Assembly: GCF_000160075.2 (NCBI RefSeq)
Contig: NZ_KI535342.1
Location: 1 to 64,000 of the forward strand
Direction: 5' to 3'
Origin: Abiotrophia defectiva ATCC 49176
GTDB lineage: Bacteria; Bacillota; Bacilli; Lactobacillales; Aerococcaceae
Length of the DNA: 64,000 bases
Shown here: one piece after another, positions 15,963 through 24,825 of the stretch
Position numbering within the stretch: the stretch's first letter is position 1
How the letters are laid out: each line of letters opens with the position of its first letter
Notes under the pieces: model-generated
The model's input: only the letters and a program-made list of their open reading frames with translations
The model's database searches: none
Told to the model about the DNA's origin: nothing
Translations under genes and position numbers: made by a program

Positions 15963-17471
15963 ATGACACAAATCGCAGAGTACCTATTGGATATTGAAGA
16001 TATCGTCAAGGAGTTTCCAGGGGTCAAAGCCTTGGACGGTGCACGACTTAAAGTTCGCCCTGGTACCATTCACGCCCTCATGGGTGAGAACGGTGCTGGT
16101 AAATCAACTATGATGAAATGTCTCTTCGGTATCTATATCGAGGACTCCGGTAGTATCAAACTCAATGGCCAACCCGTACGCTTTAACAACCCAAAACAAG
16201 CGTTGGAACAAGGCGTCTCCATGGTCCATCAGGAACTAAATCAGGTTCTTAAACGTAGCGTCATGGAAAATATCTGGTTGGGCCGCTTCCCAAAAACCAA
16301 ACTTGGCCTGATTGACGAGCACAAGATGTACCAAGATACCAAGGCCATCTTCCAGCAACTCAACTTGGATATTGATCCACGGACTATCATTGGCAAACTC
16401 TCCGTCTCCCAACGTCAGATGATTGAGATTGCCAAGGCAGTCAGCTACGATGCCAAGGTAATTATCCTAGACGAGCCAACTTCCTCTCTAACGGAGCAAG
16501 AAGTTCAGCACCTCTTCCGCATCATGAACCAACTCAAGGATCAAGGTTGTGGCTTGGTTTATATCTCCCATAAGATGGAAGAAATTTTAGCCATTTCTGA
16601 TGAAGTGACCATTATGCGAGACGGCCAATGGATTGCGACAGAAGCAGCTAAAGACTTAACCATGGAACGTATCATTCAACTCATGGTAGGGCGGGATATC
16701 GGCCATCGCTTCCCACCTCGCAACAATCATCCTGGCCAGGTAACCTTAGAGGTGCGCAATTTGACCGCTAAATATCAACCAAGCATTCAAGATGTATCCT
16801 TAACTGTTCACGAAGGCGAAGTTTTGGGGATTGCCGGTTTAGTGGGTTCTCGTCGGACTGAACTAATTGAATGTATCTTCGGGATTGCAACCCTAGCCAG
16901 TGGCGAGATTTACAAGAATGGCAAGTTGATTCATAATAACAACTCCCGCGACGCTATCAAAAACGGCTTTGCCTTAGTGACAGAAGAGCGCCGGGCAACA
17001 GGGATTTTCCCAATCGCGGACATTCGTTTTAACACGGTTATCTCTAACATGCGACACTATCGCGGTAAGTTAGGTCTGATTCGCAATGCTTCCATGGGTA
17101 GCGATACCCAACGCATGATTGATGCCATGGCCATCAAGACCCCAAGTCAACGAACACAAATCCGCTCCTTATCTGGTGGTAACCAGCAGAAGGTGATTAT
17201 TGGCCGTTGGCTACTAACCGATGCGGATATCTATCTCTTCGACGAGCCAACGCGGGGGATTGACGTCGGAGCCAAGTACGAAATCTACCAAATAATTTTA
17301 GACTTGGCTAAGAAGGGCAAGACCGTTATCGTTGTCTCCAGTGAAATGACCGAGTTGCTCGGTATCACTGACCGCATTGCAGTCATGTCTAATGGTCGCT
17401 TGGCTGGCGTCGAAAAGACCGAATCACTCACCCAAGAAGAAATTCTTCGCTTGAGTGCACTCTATCTCTAA
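15963..17471 (+). CDS. mglA: Galactose/methyl-galactoside-type ABC transporter ATP-binding protein
   Basis: A 502-aa tandem ATPase of the sugar ABC family (MglA/RbsA/XylG). First domain: Walker [10 protein letters not shown] at 41-49, signature LSVSQRQ, Walker [12 protein letters not shown]. Second domain: a degenerate Walker A (GLVGSRRTE), as usual in this family, but intact signature SGGNQQK and Walker [13 protein letters not shown]. It energises sugar uptake at the membrane with the 17485 permease and the 18626 binding protein. The RBS GGTGGTGA precedes ATG 15963. The permease RBS overlaps its stop. Assignment to galactose rests on the mglB product. Confidence 0.9.
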   Translation: MTQIAEYLLDIEDIVKEFPGVKALDGARLKVRPGTIHALMGENGAGKSTMMKCLFGIYIEDSGSIKLNGQPVRFNNPKQALEQGVSMVHQELNQVLKRSVMENIWLGRFPKTKLGLIDEHKMYQDTKAIFQQLNLDIDPRTIIGKLSVSQRQMIEIAKAVSYDAKVIILDEPTSSLTEQEVQHLFRIMNQLKDQGCGLVYISHKMEEILAISDEVTIMRDGQWIATEAAKDLTMERIIQLMVGRDIGHRFPPRNNHPGQVTLEVRNLTAKYQPSIQDVSLTVHEGEVLGIAGLVGSRRTELIECIFGIATLASGEIYKNGKLIHNNNSRDAIKNGFALVTEERRATGIFPIADIRFNTVISNMRHYRGKLGLIRNASMGSDTQRMIDAMAIKTPSQRTQIRSLSGGNQQKVIIGRWLLTDADIYLFDEPTRGIDVGAKYEIYQIILDLAKKGKTVIVVSSEMTELLGITDRIAVMSNGRLAGVEKTESLTQEEILRLSALYL

Positions 17472-17484
17472 GGAGGATGTCTCT

Positions 17485-18519
17485 ATGGAACTAAGTAAAA
17501 AACTACGCTTCACCAATAAAACACCGCGCGAGCTATTATTAGACTTTTCTCTTTATATTGTGCTTGCTGCTTTAATCGCCATCATTATTTCGATGGATAC
17601 TTCTTTCGTTTCACCAAAAAACTTCATTAACATCTTGGCTCAAGCCTCCACTCGGATCATTATGGCCTGCGGGGCTGCCGGGCTTATCATCTTAGGCGGG
17701 ACAGACTTGTCTGCCGGCCGCGTCTTGGGTTTAACTTCCCTGATTGCTGCCTCCCTCCTTCAATCAACTACCTACGCTTCGCGTATGTATCCCGATTTAC
17801 CTCAATTACCACTCTGGTTGCCACTCATTATCGTTATTGTAGTCGGCGGGATCTTCGGTTTGATTAACGGTTTTGGGGTAGCTATTCTTAAAGTCCACGC
17901 CTTCATTATTACCTTAGGGACTCAATTAGTAGCTTACGGGATTGCCTTGATTTATCAACAACAACAAGCAGGGGGCGCACAACCGATTGCTAACTTTGAC
18001 GACCGCTACCGTAATTTAGTTAACGGCACCGTCAACTTTACCAAAGATATTCAAATCCCTTATGTAGTCTTCTACGCCATTGTCGTCTGCGTGATTATGT
18101 GGATTATCTGGAATAAAACCCAACTTGGTAAGAACATGTATGCTATCGGGGGCAACATCGAAGCAGCTGAAGTTTCCGGGGTTAATATCGTTAAGAATAT
18201 CCTCATCATTTTCCTGATTTCAGGGATTCTCTATGGCTTAGCTGGCTATCTGGAAGCTGCTCGGGTAGGGTCTACTACCTCTAACACCGGTCTTAACTAC
18301 GATCTCGATGCCATCTCTGCTTCCGTTATCGGGGGTGTCTCCTTCTCTGGTGGGATTGGGACTATTCCTGGCGTTATTATCGGGGCCATCATTCTCCAAT
18401 TCATCAACTATGGTTTGGCTTATGTAGGTGTCAACCCTAACTATCAATACATCATCAAGGGCTTGATCATTATCTTGGCGGTAGCAATCGACGTACGTAA
18501 ATACATCAAGCGCAAATAA
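17485..18519 (+). CDS. mglC: Galactose/methyl-galactoside-type ABC transporter permease
   Basis: A 344-aa polytopic membrane protein of the MglC/RbsC family with about eight to ten hydrophobic segments and the family loops ILGGTDLSAGRVLGL and ASVIGGVSFSGGIGT. ATG 17485 is chosen because AAGGAGG lies 8 bp upstream. A longer in-frame start would lie inside mglA. Gap to mglA is 13 bp. It forms the channel for the sugar delivered by the binding protein. The gene order A-C-B differs from the enteric B-A-C order. Confidence 0.9.
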   Translation: MELSKKLRFTNKTPRELLLDFSLYIVLAALIAIIISMDTSFVSPKNFINILAQASTRIIMACGAAGLIILGGTDLSAGRVLGLTSLIAASLLQSTTYASRMYPDLPQLPLWLPLIIVIVVGGIFGLINGFGVAILKVHAFIITLGTQLVAYGIALIYQQQQAGGAQPIANFDDRYRNLVNGTVNFTKDIQIPYVVFYAIVVCVIMWIIWNKTQLGKNMYAIGGNIEAAEVSGVNIVKNILIIFLISGILYGLAGYLEAARVGSTTSNTGLNYDLDAISASVIGGVSFSGGIGTIPGVIIGAIILQFINYGLAYVGVNPNYQYIIKGLIIILAVAIDVRKYIKRK

Positions 18520-18522
18520 GAC

Positions 18523-18586
18523 CGTAAATTTTCTAACCTGGAGTGTAAAAAAATCAATGTAATCGTTTTACACGCCGTGTTATACT
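18523..18586 (+). promoter_or_regulatory. mglB promoter with the same direct-repeat architecture as mglA
   Basis: CGTAAATT at 18523 and TGTAAAAA at 18544 are 21 bp apart. Fourteen bp later begins TGTAATCGTTTTACA (18558-18572), a palindromic operator (TGTAA...TTACA) with 11/14 cre identity that supplies a weak -35. TATACT (18581-18586, extended by TGT) follows with a 17-bp spacer. CGTAAATTTTC, AACCT and ATGTAA recur at the same offsets as in the mglA promoter. Confidence 0.7.
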
Positions 18587-18625
18587 CAATTCAACAAAAT
18601 AAAATCCTTAAAGGAGTCGATCTTT

Positions 18626-19645
18626 ATGAAAAAAGTCATTACATGGTGCGCCATCTTCTGCCTATTCTGCTTAGCGCTAGTTCCTAGCCTCAGCCCTAAA
18701 GTTCAAGCCGAAGATAAGAACATCAAAATTGGGGTAGCTTTCTACAAATACGATGACGCTTATATGTCTTCTGTACGTGTAGCGCTTGAAAAAATCGCCA
18801 AAGAGCATTCCAACGTTGAACTCATTGTCAATGACTCTCAAAACGACCAAGCTAAACAAAACGACCAAATCGATGTCATGATTCAAAAGGGCGTGGATGT
18901 CCTCTTGATTAACGTGGTGGACACTGGGGCAGCAGAAGCAGTCGTTCAAAAAGCTAAAGACGCGAATATTCCGCTCGTGCTCTTCAACCGTGAACCAGCG
19001 ACTGACGTTGTTAAAGCATACGACAAAGCTCGTTTCGTTGGGACAACCGCTAAAGAAGCTGGGATTATCCAAGGTAAGATGATTGCGGAACTATGGAAAT
19101 CTGACAAGAAATATGACCGCAATGGTAACGGCAAATTAGATTACGTTATGTTAATCGGTGACCCAGAAAACCCAGAAGCAATCGCTCGTACAAAATATGC
19201 TGTTGATACTTTAACCGAAGCTAAGATTGAAGTGAACAAATTAGGCGACCAAGTTGCTAACTGGGATCCAGACAAAGCAAAAACTGCAACTGACGCTTGG
19301 TTAGCTAAAGACGCCGACAACATCGACGTCATCATCTCTAATAACGACTCAATGGCTTCTGGTGCTATTGCTGCTCTCCAAGGCGCCGGCTTCAACACTG
19401 ATGCTAAAGCTGACAAGAAGATTCCTGTATTTGGGGTAGATGCGACTGAAGAAGCAGTAGACCTCATTGCTCGTGGCATTATGACTGGTACTGTAAAACA
19501 AGATGCTGAAGGGATGGCTAAAGCTGTCTTCGCACTCTCTTACAATGCAGGTCAAGGCAAAGACTTCTTAGACGGCACTGACTACAAGTACGACGACACT
19601 CAAGTTGCTGTACGTATTCCTTACCAAGCCTTCAACGGCCAATAG
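18626..19645 (+). CDS. mglB: Galactose/glucose-binding protein of the mgl ABC transporter
   Basis: A 339-aa extracytoplasmic sugar-binding protein, type-1 periplasmic fold. Residues 164-174 (DRNGNGKLDYV) reproduce the EF-hand-like calcium loop that distinguishes MglB/GGBP from other sugar-binding proteins; NREP near 121-124 and NNDSMA match the ligand-site segments. Signal peptide 1-28 ends VQA-ED. Cysteines at 8, 12 and 15 are not in a lipobox, so lipid anchoring is not evident, which is unusual for a Gram-positive transporter. It has its own promoter 106 bp after mglC, which would allow excess binding protein over the membrane components. Confidence 0.92.
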   Translation: MKKVITWCAIFCLFCLALVPSLSPKVQAEDKNIKIGVAFYKYDDAYMSSVRVALEKIAKEHSNVELIVNDSQNDQAKQNDQIDVMIQKGVDVLLINVVDTGAAEAVVQKAKDANIPLVLFNREPATDVVKAYDKARFVGTTAKEAGIIQGKMIAELWKSDKKYDRNGNGKLDYVMLIGDPENPEAIARTKYAVDTLTEAKIEVNKLGDQVANWDPDKAKTATDAWLAKDADNIDVIISNNDSMASGAIAALQGAGFNTDAKADKKIPVFGVDATEEAVDLIARGIMTGTVKQDAEGMAKAVFALSYNAGQGKDFLDGTDYKYDDTQVAVRIPYQAFNGQ

Positions 19646-19670
19646 GCTATTATCGAAGGGTATCTCCTTT

Positions 19671-19702
19671 AGGCAAGTTCCTCTGGGACTTGCCTTGCTT
19701 TA
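19671..19702 (+). terminator. Terminator after mglB
   Basis: 8-bp outer stem AGGCAAGT / ACTTGCCT with an inner CC/GG pairing, followed by TGCTTTATC. The T run is imperfect, so some read-through into the small 19723 gene is likely. Confidence 0.6.
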
Positions 19703-19722
19703 TCAAAACTAGGAGGCACGCA

Positions 19723-19890
19723 ATGACCACCCAAGAATCCACCGAAAACAAGCCTGAGGTAAGCAAAACTTCACCCAGACGTACCAATCTATACGAGGGC
19801 ATTCATCTATCCGAGCGCACCCTCAACATCATCATCGGCATGATTATCGGGTTGTTGGCTCTAACCCTCTACTTCGCCTTACCGCGTTAA
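19723..19890 (+). CDS. Small single-pass membrane protein (55 aa), unknown
   Basis: A 55-aa protein: polar, charged N-terminal half (T/E/K/S rich) and one C-terminal hydrophobic helix (about residues 33-52, LNIIIGMIIGLLALTLYF). AGGAGG lies 6 bp before ATG 19723. It has no promoter of its own that I can see and probably depends on read-through from mglB. I do not recognise a family. Inside-facing N terminus is likely because of the basic PRR segment. Coding is supported by the good RBS, the clear membrane helix and the terminator directly behind. Confidence 0.6.
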   Translation: MTTQESTENKPEVSKTSPRRTNLYEGIHLSERTLNIIIGMIIGLLALTLYFALPR

Positions 19891-19897
19891 GGCAGAC

Positions 19898-19937
19898 AAA
19901 AAATAGGCTGAGACAAAAGTCTCAGCCTATTTTTTTA
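19898..19937 (-). terminator. Bidirectional terminator between the small membrane gene and dusB
   Basis: 15-bp stem (AAAATAGGCTGAGAC / GTCTCAGCCTATTTT) with an AAAA loop and T/A runs on both sides. It serves the plus-strand mgl unit and the minus-strand hslO-dusB unit. Confidence 0.93.
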
Positions 19938-19951
19938 TCTACATACAAGGA

Positions 19952-20983
19952 CTAAGCTTCGACTACCGTCTCTTGGCTAGCCTTGCGCGCTAATTCTTTA
20001 GCTTCACGTTCTTCCACCTGATCTACAAAATCACGTAGAAGTTGCTTCACAACAGTTGGATCTTCAGTCTCATTGACTGCCACCTTAACCTTAGAAGAAC
20101 GCGGAATACCTTTAAGATAGTAATGGGCTTGGGTCCGAAATTCTCGCGTTGCAGTCCGATCACCCTTGAGGTCTACCAAGCGTTCTAGATGGTCGATGGC
20201 CGTATCAATTTTCTGTCTCGCCGTCATTGCCGGCAAGAGTTCACCGGTCTCAACATAGTGGACCATCTGCTGGATAACCCATGGATTGCCCAGAGCTGCA
20301 CGCCCCACCATAACACCATCTACACCCGTCGTATCAAGCAAGTATTTGAGTTCTTCAGGCGTTCTAACATCCCCATTCCCAACAAAAGGAATGGTTTTAA
20401 GTTCTTTCTTAACTTGCGCCAAAATATCCCAGTTGGCCTTACCTTCATACATCTGTACCCGGGTCCGGCCGTGCATGGCCACCATGGAAGCACCTGCGCG
20501 TTCAGCTGCTAAGGCATTTTCAATGGCGTAAAGATGTTCATCATCCCAACCAGTCCGCATTTTTACTGTGACTGGCTTTTGAACGGCATCCACTACTGCT
20601 GCCACCATTTCATAAACCTTGTTCGGGTCTAAGAGCCAACGCGCCCCTGCTTCTGCCTTAATGACCTTGTTAACAGGGCAACCCATATTTATATCAATAA
20701 TGGCACACTCAGTGTTTTCAGCAACATATTTAGCCGCCTCTACCAAAGTTTCTTTGTTGCCTCCCATAATTTGAATGCTGAGAGGATACTCATTTGGCTC
20801 AATGTGTAGCATGCTCAAGGTCTTGTCATTACGGAACTGAATCCCCTTGTCACTAATCATCTCGCAAACAACTAGGCCCGCACCAAATTGTTTTACAATG
20901 GTCCGAAAGGCTGCATTTGATACTCCCGCCATGGGTGCTACCACTACCGGGTTTGGAATCTCAATTTCTCTAATTTTGAACAA
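19952..20983 (-). CDS. dusB: tRNA-dihydrouridine synthase
   Basis: A 343-aa FMN-dependent TIM-barrel enzyme reducing uridines in the tRNA D-loop. Flavin-site motif PMAGVSNAAFR near residues 17-27, catalytic C102 in INMGCPVNKV, then KMRTGWD, HGRTR and GNGDVRTPE. The start is TTG at 20983: GAGGAGGT lies 5 bp upstream, the protein then starts LFKIREIEIPNPVV like other DusB proteins, and the longer frame lies inside hslO. Only one base separates it from the hslO stop, so the two are coupled. Order hslO-dusB(-lysS) is typical of Bacilli, although lysS lies elsewhere here. Confidence 0.95.
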   Translation of the reverse strand: MFKIREIEIPNPVVVAPMAGVSNAAFRTIVKQFGAGLVVCEMISDKGIQFRNDKTLSMLHIEPNEYPLSIQIMGGNKETLVEAAKYVAENTECAIIDINMGCPVNKVIKAEAGARWLLDPNKVYEMVAAVVDAVQKPVTVKMRTGWDDEHLYAIENALAAERAGASMVAMHGRTRVQMYEGKANWDILAQVKKELKTIPFVGNGDVRTPEELKYLLDTTGVDGVMVGRAALGNPWVIQQMVHYVETGELLPAMTARQKIDTAIDHLERLVDLKGDRTATREFRTQAHYYLKGIPRSSKVKVAVNETEDPTVVKQLLRDFVDQVEEREAKELARKASQETVVEA

Positions 20984-20984
20984 G

Positions 20985-21896
20985 CTATACCTCCTCTGCG
21001 TCTGCTTCTTGCCCTGCAGCTTCACCTGCTGCGATGATGGCCTCTAATTCTTGAACACTATAGTCATAGTGGTTCTCACAATAATGGCAGACTACTTCAG
21101 CGCCCCCATCTTCATCAATCATAGCTTGGATTTCCTTACGACCTAAGGACTGAATACCGTGTCCATAGGCTTCCTTAGAGCAACCACAATAGAAAGAGAC
21201 ATCTTTCTTAGACAGGACTTCAGAATTACCATGCCCAACTAAGAGATCCAATAGAGCCTCTAAGCTTGGTTGTGACTCCAAGAGATCGGAGAAACGGCCT
21301 AAATCCGCAATGCGCTTCTCTATGAAGTCAATGGTCTCGTCAGTAGCACCCGGCATCACTTGAATCATAAAACCACCCGATTTAGCCACAGACTCATCAG
21401 GATTAACCAAAACAGAGAGTCCGATACAAGAAGCTGTTTGTTCAGACACAGCCATATAGTAGGTGAAATCTTCTGCCAACTCCCCACTCACCAATGGCAC
21501 TTGACCAGAGAAGAGTTCCTTATTACCTAAGAGTTTACGTACAGCCATATTGCCGGGCATACCCACTGCCCCAGCAACGTCTAACTTGCCAATGGCATTG
21601 AGTTCTAAGGCTACCTGCGGATTAGACACAAAGCCACGTACATGGCCGTAAGCATCCCCTTCCGCAATAATGCGGCCCACTGGTCCCGTTCCGAGGATTT
21701 CTACCCGTAAGCGTTCGTCTCCCTTAGAGTTAGACGCTAATAAAAGGGTCCCTACTAGGGTCCGGCCTAAGACAGCCGTTGCGGTATGCCAAGTTTTGTG
21801 CCGATTGACTGCTTCTTGGACAACCCCAGTAGCATCCAAAACCAAAACCCGCAATTGGCCATCGAATGCCAAGGCTGTTAATAATTGATCTGACAT
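20985..21896 (-). CDS. hslO: Hsp33 redox-regulated holdase chaperone
   Basis: A 303-aa cytoplasmic chaperone activated by oxidative unfolding. The C-terminal redox switch has the expected CXC and CXXC zinc cysteines: C237, C239, C270, C273 (FYCGCSKE, CHYCENH). The N-terminal domain contains the conserved GPVG and SNP segments. The ATG at 21896 is chosen because GGAGG lies 8 bp upstream; earlier in-frame ATGs lack an RBS. A short acidic tail (QEADAEEV) follows the zinc domain. It is in an operon with dusB. Confidence 0.95.
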   Translation of the reverse strand: MSDQLLTALAFDGQLRVLVLDATGVVQEAVNRHKTWHTATAVLGRTLVGTLLLASNSKGDERLRVEILGTGPVGRIIAEGDAYGHVRGFVSNPQVALELNAIGKLDVAGAVGMPGNMAVRKLLGNKELFSGQVPLVSGELAEDFTYYMAVSEQTASCIGLSVLVNPDESVAKSGGFMIQVMPGATDETIDFIEKRIADLGRFSDLLESQPSLEALLDLLVGHGNSEVLSKKDVSFYCGCSKEAYGHGIQSLGRKEIQAMIDEDGGAEVVCHYCENHYDYSVQELEAIIAAGEAAGQEADAEEV

Positions 21897-21995
21897 GATT
21901 GCTTCCTCCATCTCCCAATGGGAGTCATTATATTCCGTTTCTAAGTATATCAGACCCCACCAGTTTAGCAAGTCTTTGGCCTAGTGCTAATAGGC

Positions 21996-22025
21996 AAAAA
22001 AATCAGACCCATGAGGTCTGATTTT
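21996..22025 (-). terminator. Terminator of ftsH
   Basis: 11-bp stem AAAATCAGACC... / GGTCTGATTTT with a short loop; minus-strand tail TTTTTTTG. It separates ftsH from hslO. Confidence 0.9.
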
Positions 22026-22030
22026 CCTTA

Positions 22031-24082
22031 TTAGGCTTGATGATGTTCAGACGACACTTGATCATCTGCAATGATACGGTCGCCTGCTTCCAGCGCTTCT
22101 TCTACACGTGAAGGAGTCGCTTTTTGATCTTGACTTTCGCCCGAAGTAGGAGTGTCTGTTTCTTCAGACTTTGCTACTTGCTCAGGCATCTTCCCAGTCT
22201 TAAAGAGAGACTCAATTTGCGCCGCTTCTAAGGTCTCAACTTCAAGCAGTTTCTCTGCAATCAGGTTGAGTTGCTCACGGTGCTCATTGATAATGCGATG
22301 TGCCTCTTCATGAGCTTGGTTCAATAATTGACGCACTTCATTGTCAATCTCGTAGGCTACCTGATCAGAATAAGCAGGTTTCTGGCCATAGTCACGACCA
22401 ACGAAGACGGTATGGTTACCTTCGTATTGAACCGGCCCTAAGCGGTCTGACATCCCATATTCAGTGACCATGCTACGCGCAATCTTGGTCGCTTGTTGGA
22501 AGTCATTGCTGGCCCCAGTAGATTGAGTGTTGAAGACAATCTCTTCGGCAGCACGACCACCCAGGAGCCCTACCATTTGATCGTAGAGTTCCTTACGAGT
22601 CACAATATAAGCATCTTCACGAGGTAACATGACCGCATAACCACCTGCGCGTCCGCGTGGCACGATAGTCACCTTATGAACGACACGTGCGTCACTTAAG
22701 ACCATCCCGATGATGGTATGCCCCGCCTCGTGGTAAGCCACGGTACGGCGTTGTTGTTCAGAAATCACACGATCTTTCTTAGCTGGCCCCGCAATCACCC
22801 GGTCATGGGCTTCTGCGATGTCCGCTTGAGTAATAGCCTTATGGTTAAAACGTGCTGCTACTAAAGCCGCTTCGTTCAGTAAGTTTTCCAACTCAGCCCC
22901 TGAGAAACCAGGCGTTTGTTGTGCCACGACCTTGAGGTCAACTTCTGTTTCTAATTTCTTGTTACGGGCATGAACTTGAAGAATCTGTTCCCGCCCCTTA
23001 ACATCTGGGTTACCCACCAAAATCTGACGGTCAAAACGACCTGGACGCAAGAGGGCTGGGTCTAGGACATCCGAACGGTTAGTCGCCGCAATGACGATGA
23101 CGCCTTCATTGCCTTCGAAACCATCCATCTCAACCAGTAATTGGTTAAGGGTTTGTTCACGTTCATCGTGTCCGCCCCCGAGACCTGCGCCCCGTTGACG
23201 ACCCACGGCATCAATTTCATCGATGAAGATAATAGCTGGGGCGTTCTTCTTAGCATTCTCGAAGAGATCCCGTACCCGGCTAGCCCCGACCCCGACGAAC
23301 ATCTCGACGAATTCAGAACCTGACATGGTAAAGAAGGGAACCCCCGCTTCGCCGGCCACTGCCTTGGCTAAGAGGGTTTTACCTGTCCCTGGAGGGCCCT
23401 CCAGTAAGACACCGGCTGGGATACGCGCCCCCAACTTGGTGAAACGTTTAGGATCCTTAAGGAATTCCACTACTTCTACCAGTTCTTGTTTCTCTTCTTC
23501 AGCACCCGCTACATCACTGAAGCGGACTTTGACTTTCTGCTTGGAAATATCCTTAGAGCGTGACTTACCAAAGTTCATGGCCCCACGCATACCGCCTCCG
23601 CCAGCGCCACTCTGGAACATGTTATAGAGGAAGAAGCCCATCATGACCATCAGGAGCACCATCGGTAAGATATTGGCCCACAGTACCATATTGGATTCGG
23701 CCAAGGTCTTCATCTTGACCCCTTGTTGGGTCGCTGTTTCCGTCAATAACTTAAGCGTGCTATCGTTACCTAGCACTCGGCTGGTGAATTGGGTGGCAGT
23801 CTCACTTCCGCCTTGGAAGAGGGCCACAAAGTTGGTTTGTTCTGAGCGTGTTGTTCCGGTCTTGTATTTTCCTTTGACATTATAAACACCGGAACCAATC
23901 TGGACATCCATCTCGGCAATCTTGCCGTCCGCAATCTCTGTCATCAACTCACTCTGGGTGAGTTCCTTGACTTGGCCACCCCCTAGAGCCCCTGACAGGG
24001 CATGGAAGAGCATAAAGAGCATGGCTAATGCCATCATAGATGTCAGAATGTTCCGCGTCGAATTACGATTTGGGTTTTGCAT
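22031..24082 (-). CDS. ftsH: ATP-dependent zinc metalloprotease FtsH
   Basis: A 683-aa membrane-anchored AAA+ protease degrading membrane and short-lived proteins. TM1 ~12-32, extracytoplasmic domain ~33-132, TM2 ~133-155, AAA domain with Walker A GPPGTGKT (229-236), Walker [10 protein letters not shown] and second region of homology [19 protein letters not shown]. The M41 protease domain has the zinc motif HEAGH. The tail is rich in Glu/Ser/Thr. AAAGGAG is 13 bp ahead of the ATG. It sits between hpt and hslO as in Bacillus, with its own terminator and with an hpt terminator upstream. Confidence 0.97.
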   Translation of the reverse strand: MQNPNRNSTRNILTSMMALAMLFMLFHALSGALGGGQVKELTQSELMTEIADGKIAEMDVQIGSGVYNVKGKYKTGTTRSEQTNFVALFQGGSETATQFTSRVLGNDSTLKLLTETATQQGVKMKTLAESNMVLWANILPMVLLMVMMGFFLYNMFQSGAGGGGMRGAMNFGKSRSKDISKQKVKVRFSDVAGAEEEKQELVEVVEFLKDPKRFTKLGARIPAGVLLEGPPGTGKTLLAKAVAGEAGVPFFTMSGSEFVEMFVGVGASRVRDLFENAKKNAPAIIFIDEIDAVGRQRGAGLGGGHDEREQTLNQLLVEMDGFEGNEGVIVIAATNRSDVLDPALLRPGRFDRQILVGNPDVKGREQILQVHARNKKLETEVDLKVVAQQTPGFSGAELENLLNEAALVAARFNHKAITQADIAEAHDRVIAGPAKKDRVISEQQRRTVAYHEAGHTIIGMVLSDARVVHKVTIVPRGRAGGYAVMLPREDAYIVTRKELYDQMVGLLGGRAAEEIVFNTQSTGASNDFQQATKIARSMVTEYGMSDRLGPVQYEGNHTVFVGRDYGQKPAYSDQVAYEIDNEVRQLLNQAHEEAHRIINEHREQLNLIAEKLLEVETLEAAQIESLFKTGKMPEQVAKSEETDTPTSGESQDQKATPSRVEEALEAGDRIIADDQVSSEHHQA

Positions 24083-24210
24083 AGATGCTGTTCGACTCCT
24101 TTGTCTTGATCATTCTGTTCATTCTTGTATTTTATCATATTTTATCATAGGGTCCTAATGGAAGGTCCCTGTAAGGCTGGGCTTTACCAATATTTAAGGT
24201 TTGTTTTCGC

Positions 24211-24240
24211 CAAAAGACCCTAGATCACAGTCTAGGGTCT
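24211..24240 (-). terminator. Terminator of hpt
   Basis: Perfect 10-bp stem AGACCCTAGA / TCTAGGGTCT with a 6-nt loop; minus tail TTTTGG is short, so termination may be partial and ftsH may be partly co-transcribed. Confidence 0.75.
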
Positions 24241-24250
24241 GGCACATGGC

Positions 24251-24796
24251 CTATTTGCTTTCGTAGACAGTAGGAGATAAGACACCGATATAAGGAAGGT
24301 TACGGTACTCTTGTTTATAGTCCAAGCCATATCCCACTACGAATTCATTGGGAATATCTAAGCCCACATAATCTGCTTCCATATTGTTGACACGACGCTC
24401 TTTCTTATCCAAGAGGGTACATACTTTAACAGAATTAGCCTTACGATAGTGGAGCAGGTCCACAATGTACTTAAGGGTTTGCCCGGTATCGATGATATCT
24501 TCCACAATCAGAATATCCTTACCTTCGACACGAGTATCTAAGTCTTTGACAATCTTGACTTCACCCGATGACTGGAAGGCTTCACCATAACTCGATACAT
24601 CCATGAAATCAATGGTCAAGTAGCAATCCATAGCACGAATAATGTCAGCCATAAAAATTGCTGCCCCTCGTAAAATCCCAACAACCACTACTTCTTTATC
24701 TTTGTAGTCTTCCGTTAAGGTTTTGCCTAGACGGGCCACTGCTTCTGCAATTTCTTCTTGGGTTACTAGTACTTTTAAAATGTCTTTCTCTAACAT
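24251..24796 (-). CDS. hpt: Hypoxanthine phosphoribosyltransferase
   Basis: A 181-aa purine-salvage enzyme making IMP/GMP from hypoxanthine/guanine and PRPP. PRPP-binding motif [13 protein letters not shown] near residues 94-106, the flexible-loop SSYGE, and [21 protein letters not shown] at the C terminus. Typical length. AAGGAG precedes the ATG. It follows tilS by 29 bp, the conserved tilS-hpt-ftsH order of Firmicutes. Confidence 0.96.
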   Translation of the reverse strand: MLEKDILKVLVTQEEIAEAVARLGKTLTEDYKDKEVVVVGILRGAAIFMADIIRAMDCYLTIDFMDVSSYGEAFQSSGEVKIVKDLDTRVEGKDILIVEDIIDTGQTLKYIVDLLHYRKANSVKVCTLLDKKERRVNNMEADYVGLDIPNEFVVGYGLDYKQEYRNLPYIGVLSPTVYESK

Positions 24797-24825
24797 TGAG
24801 CTTTCTCTCCTTTTTATCTAGTGTC

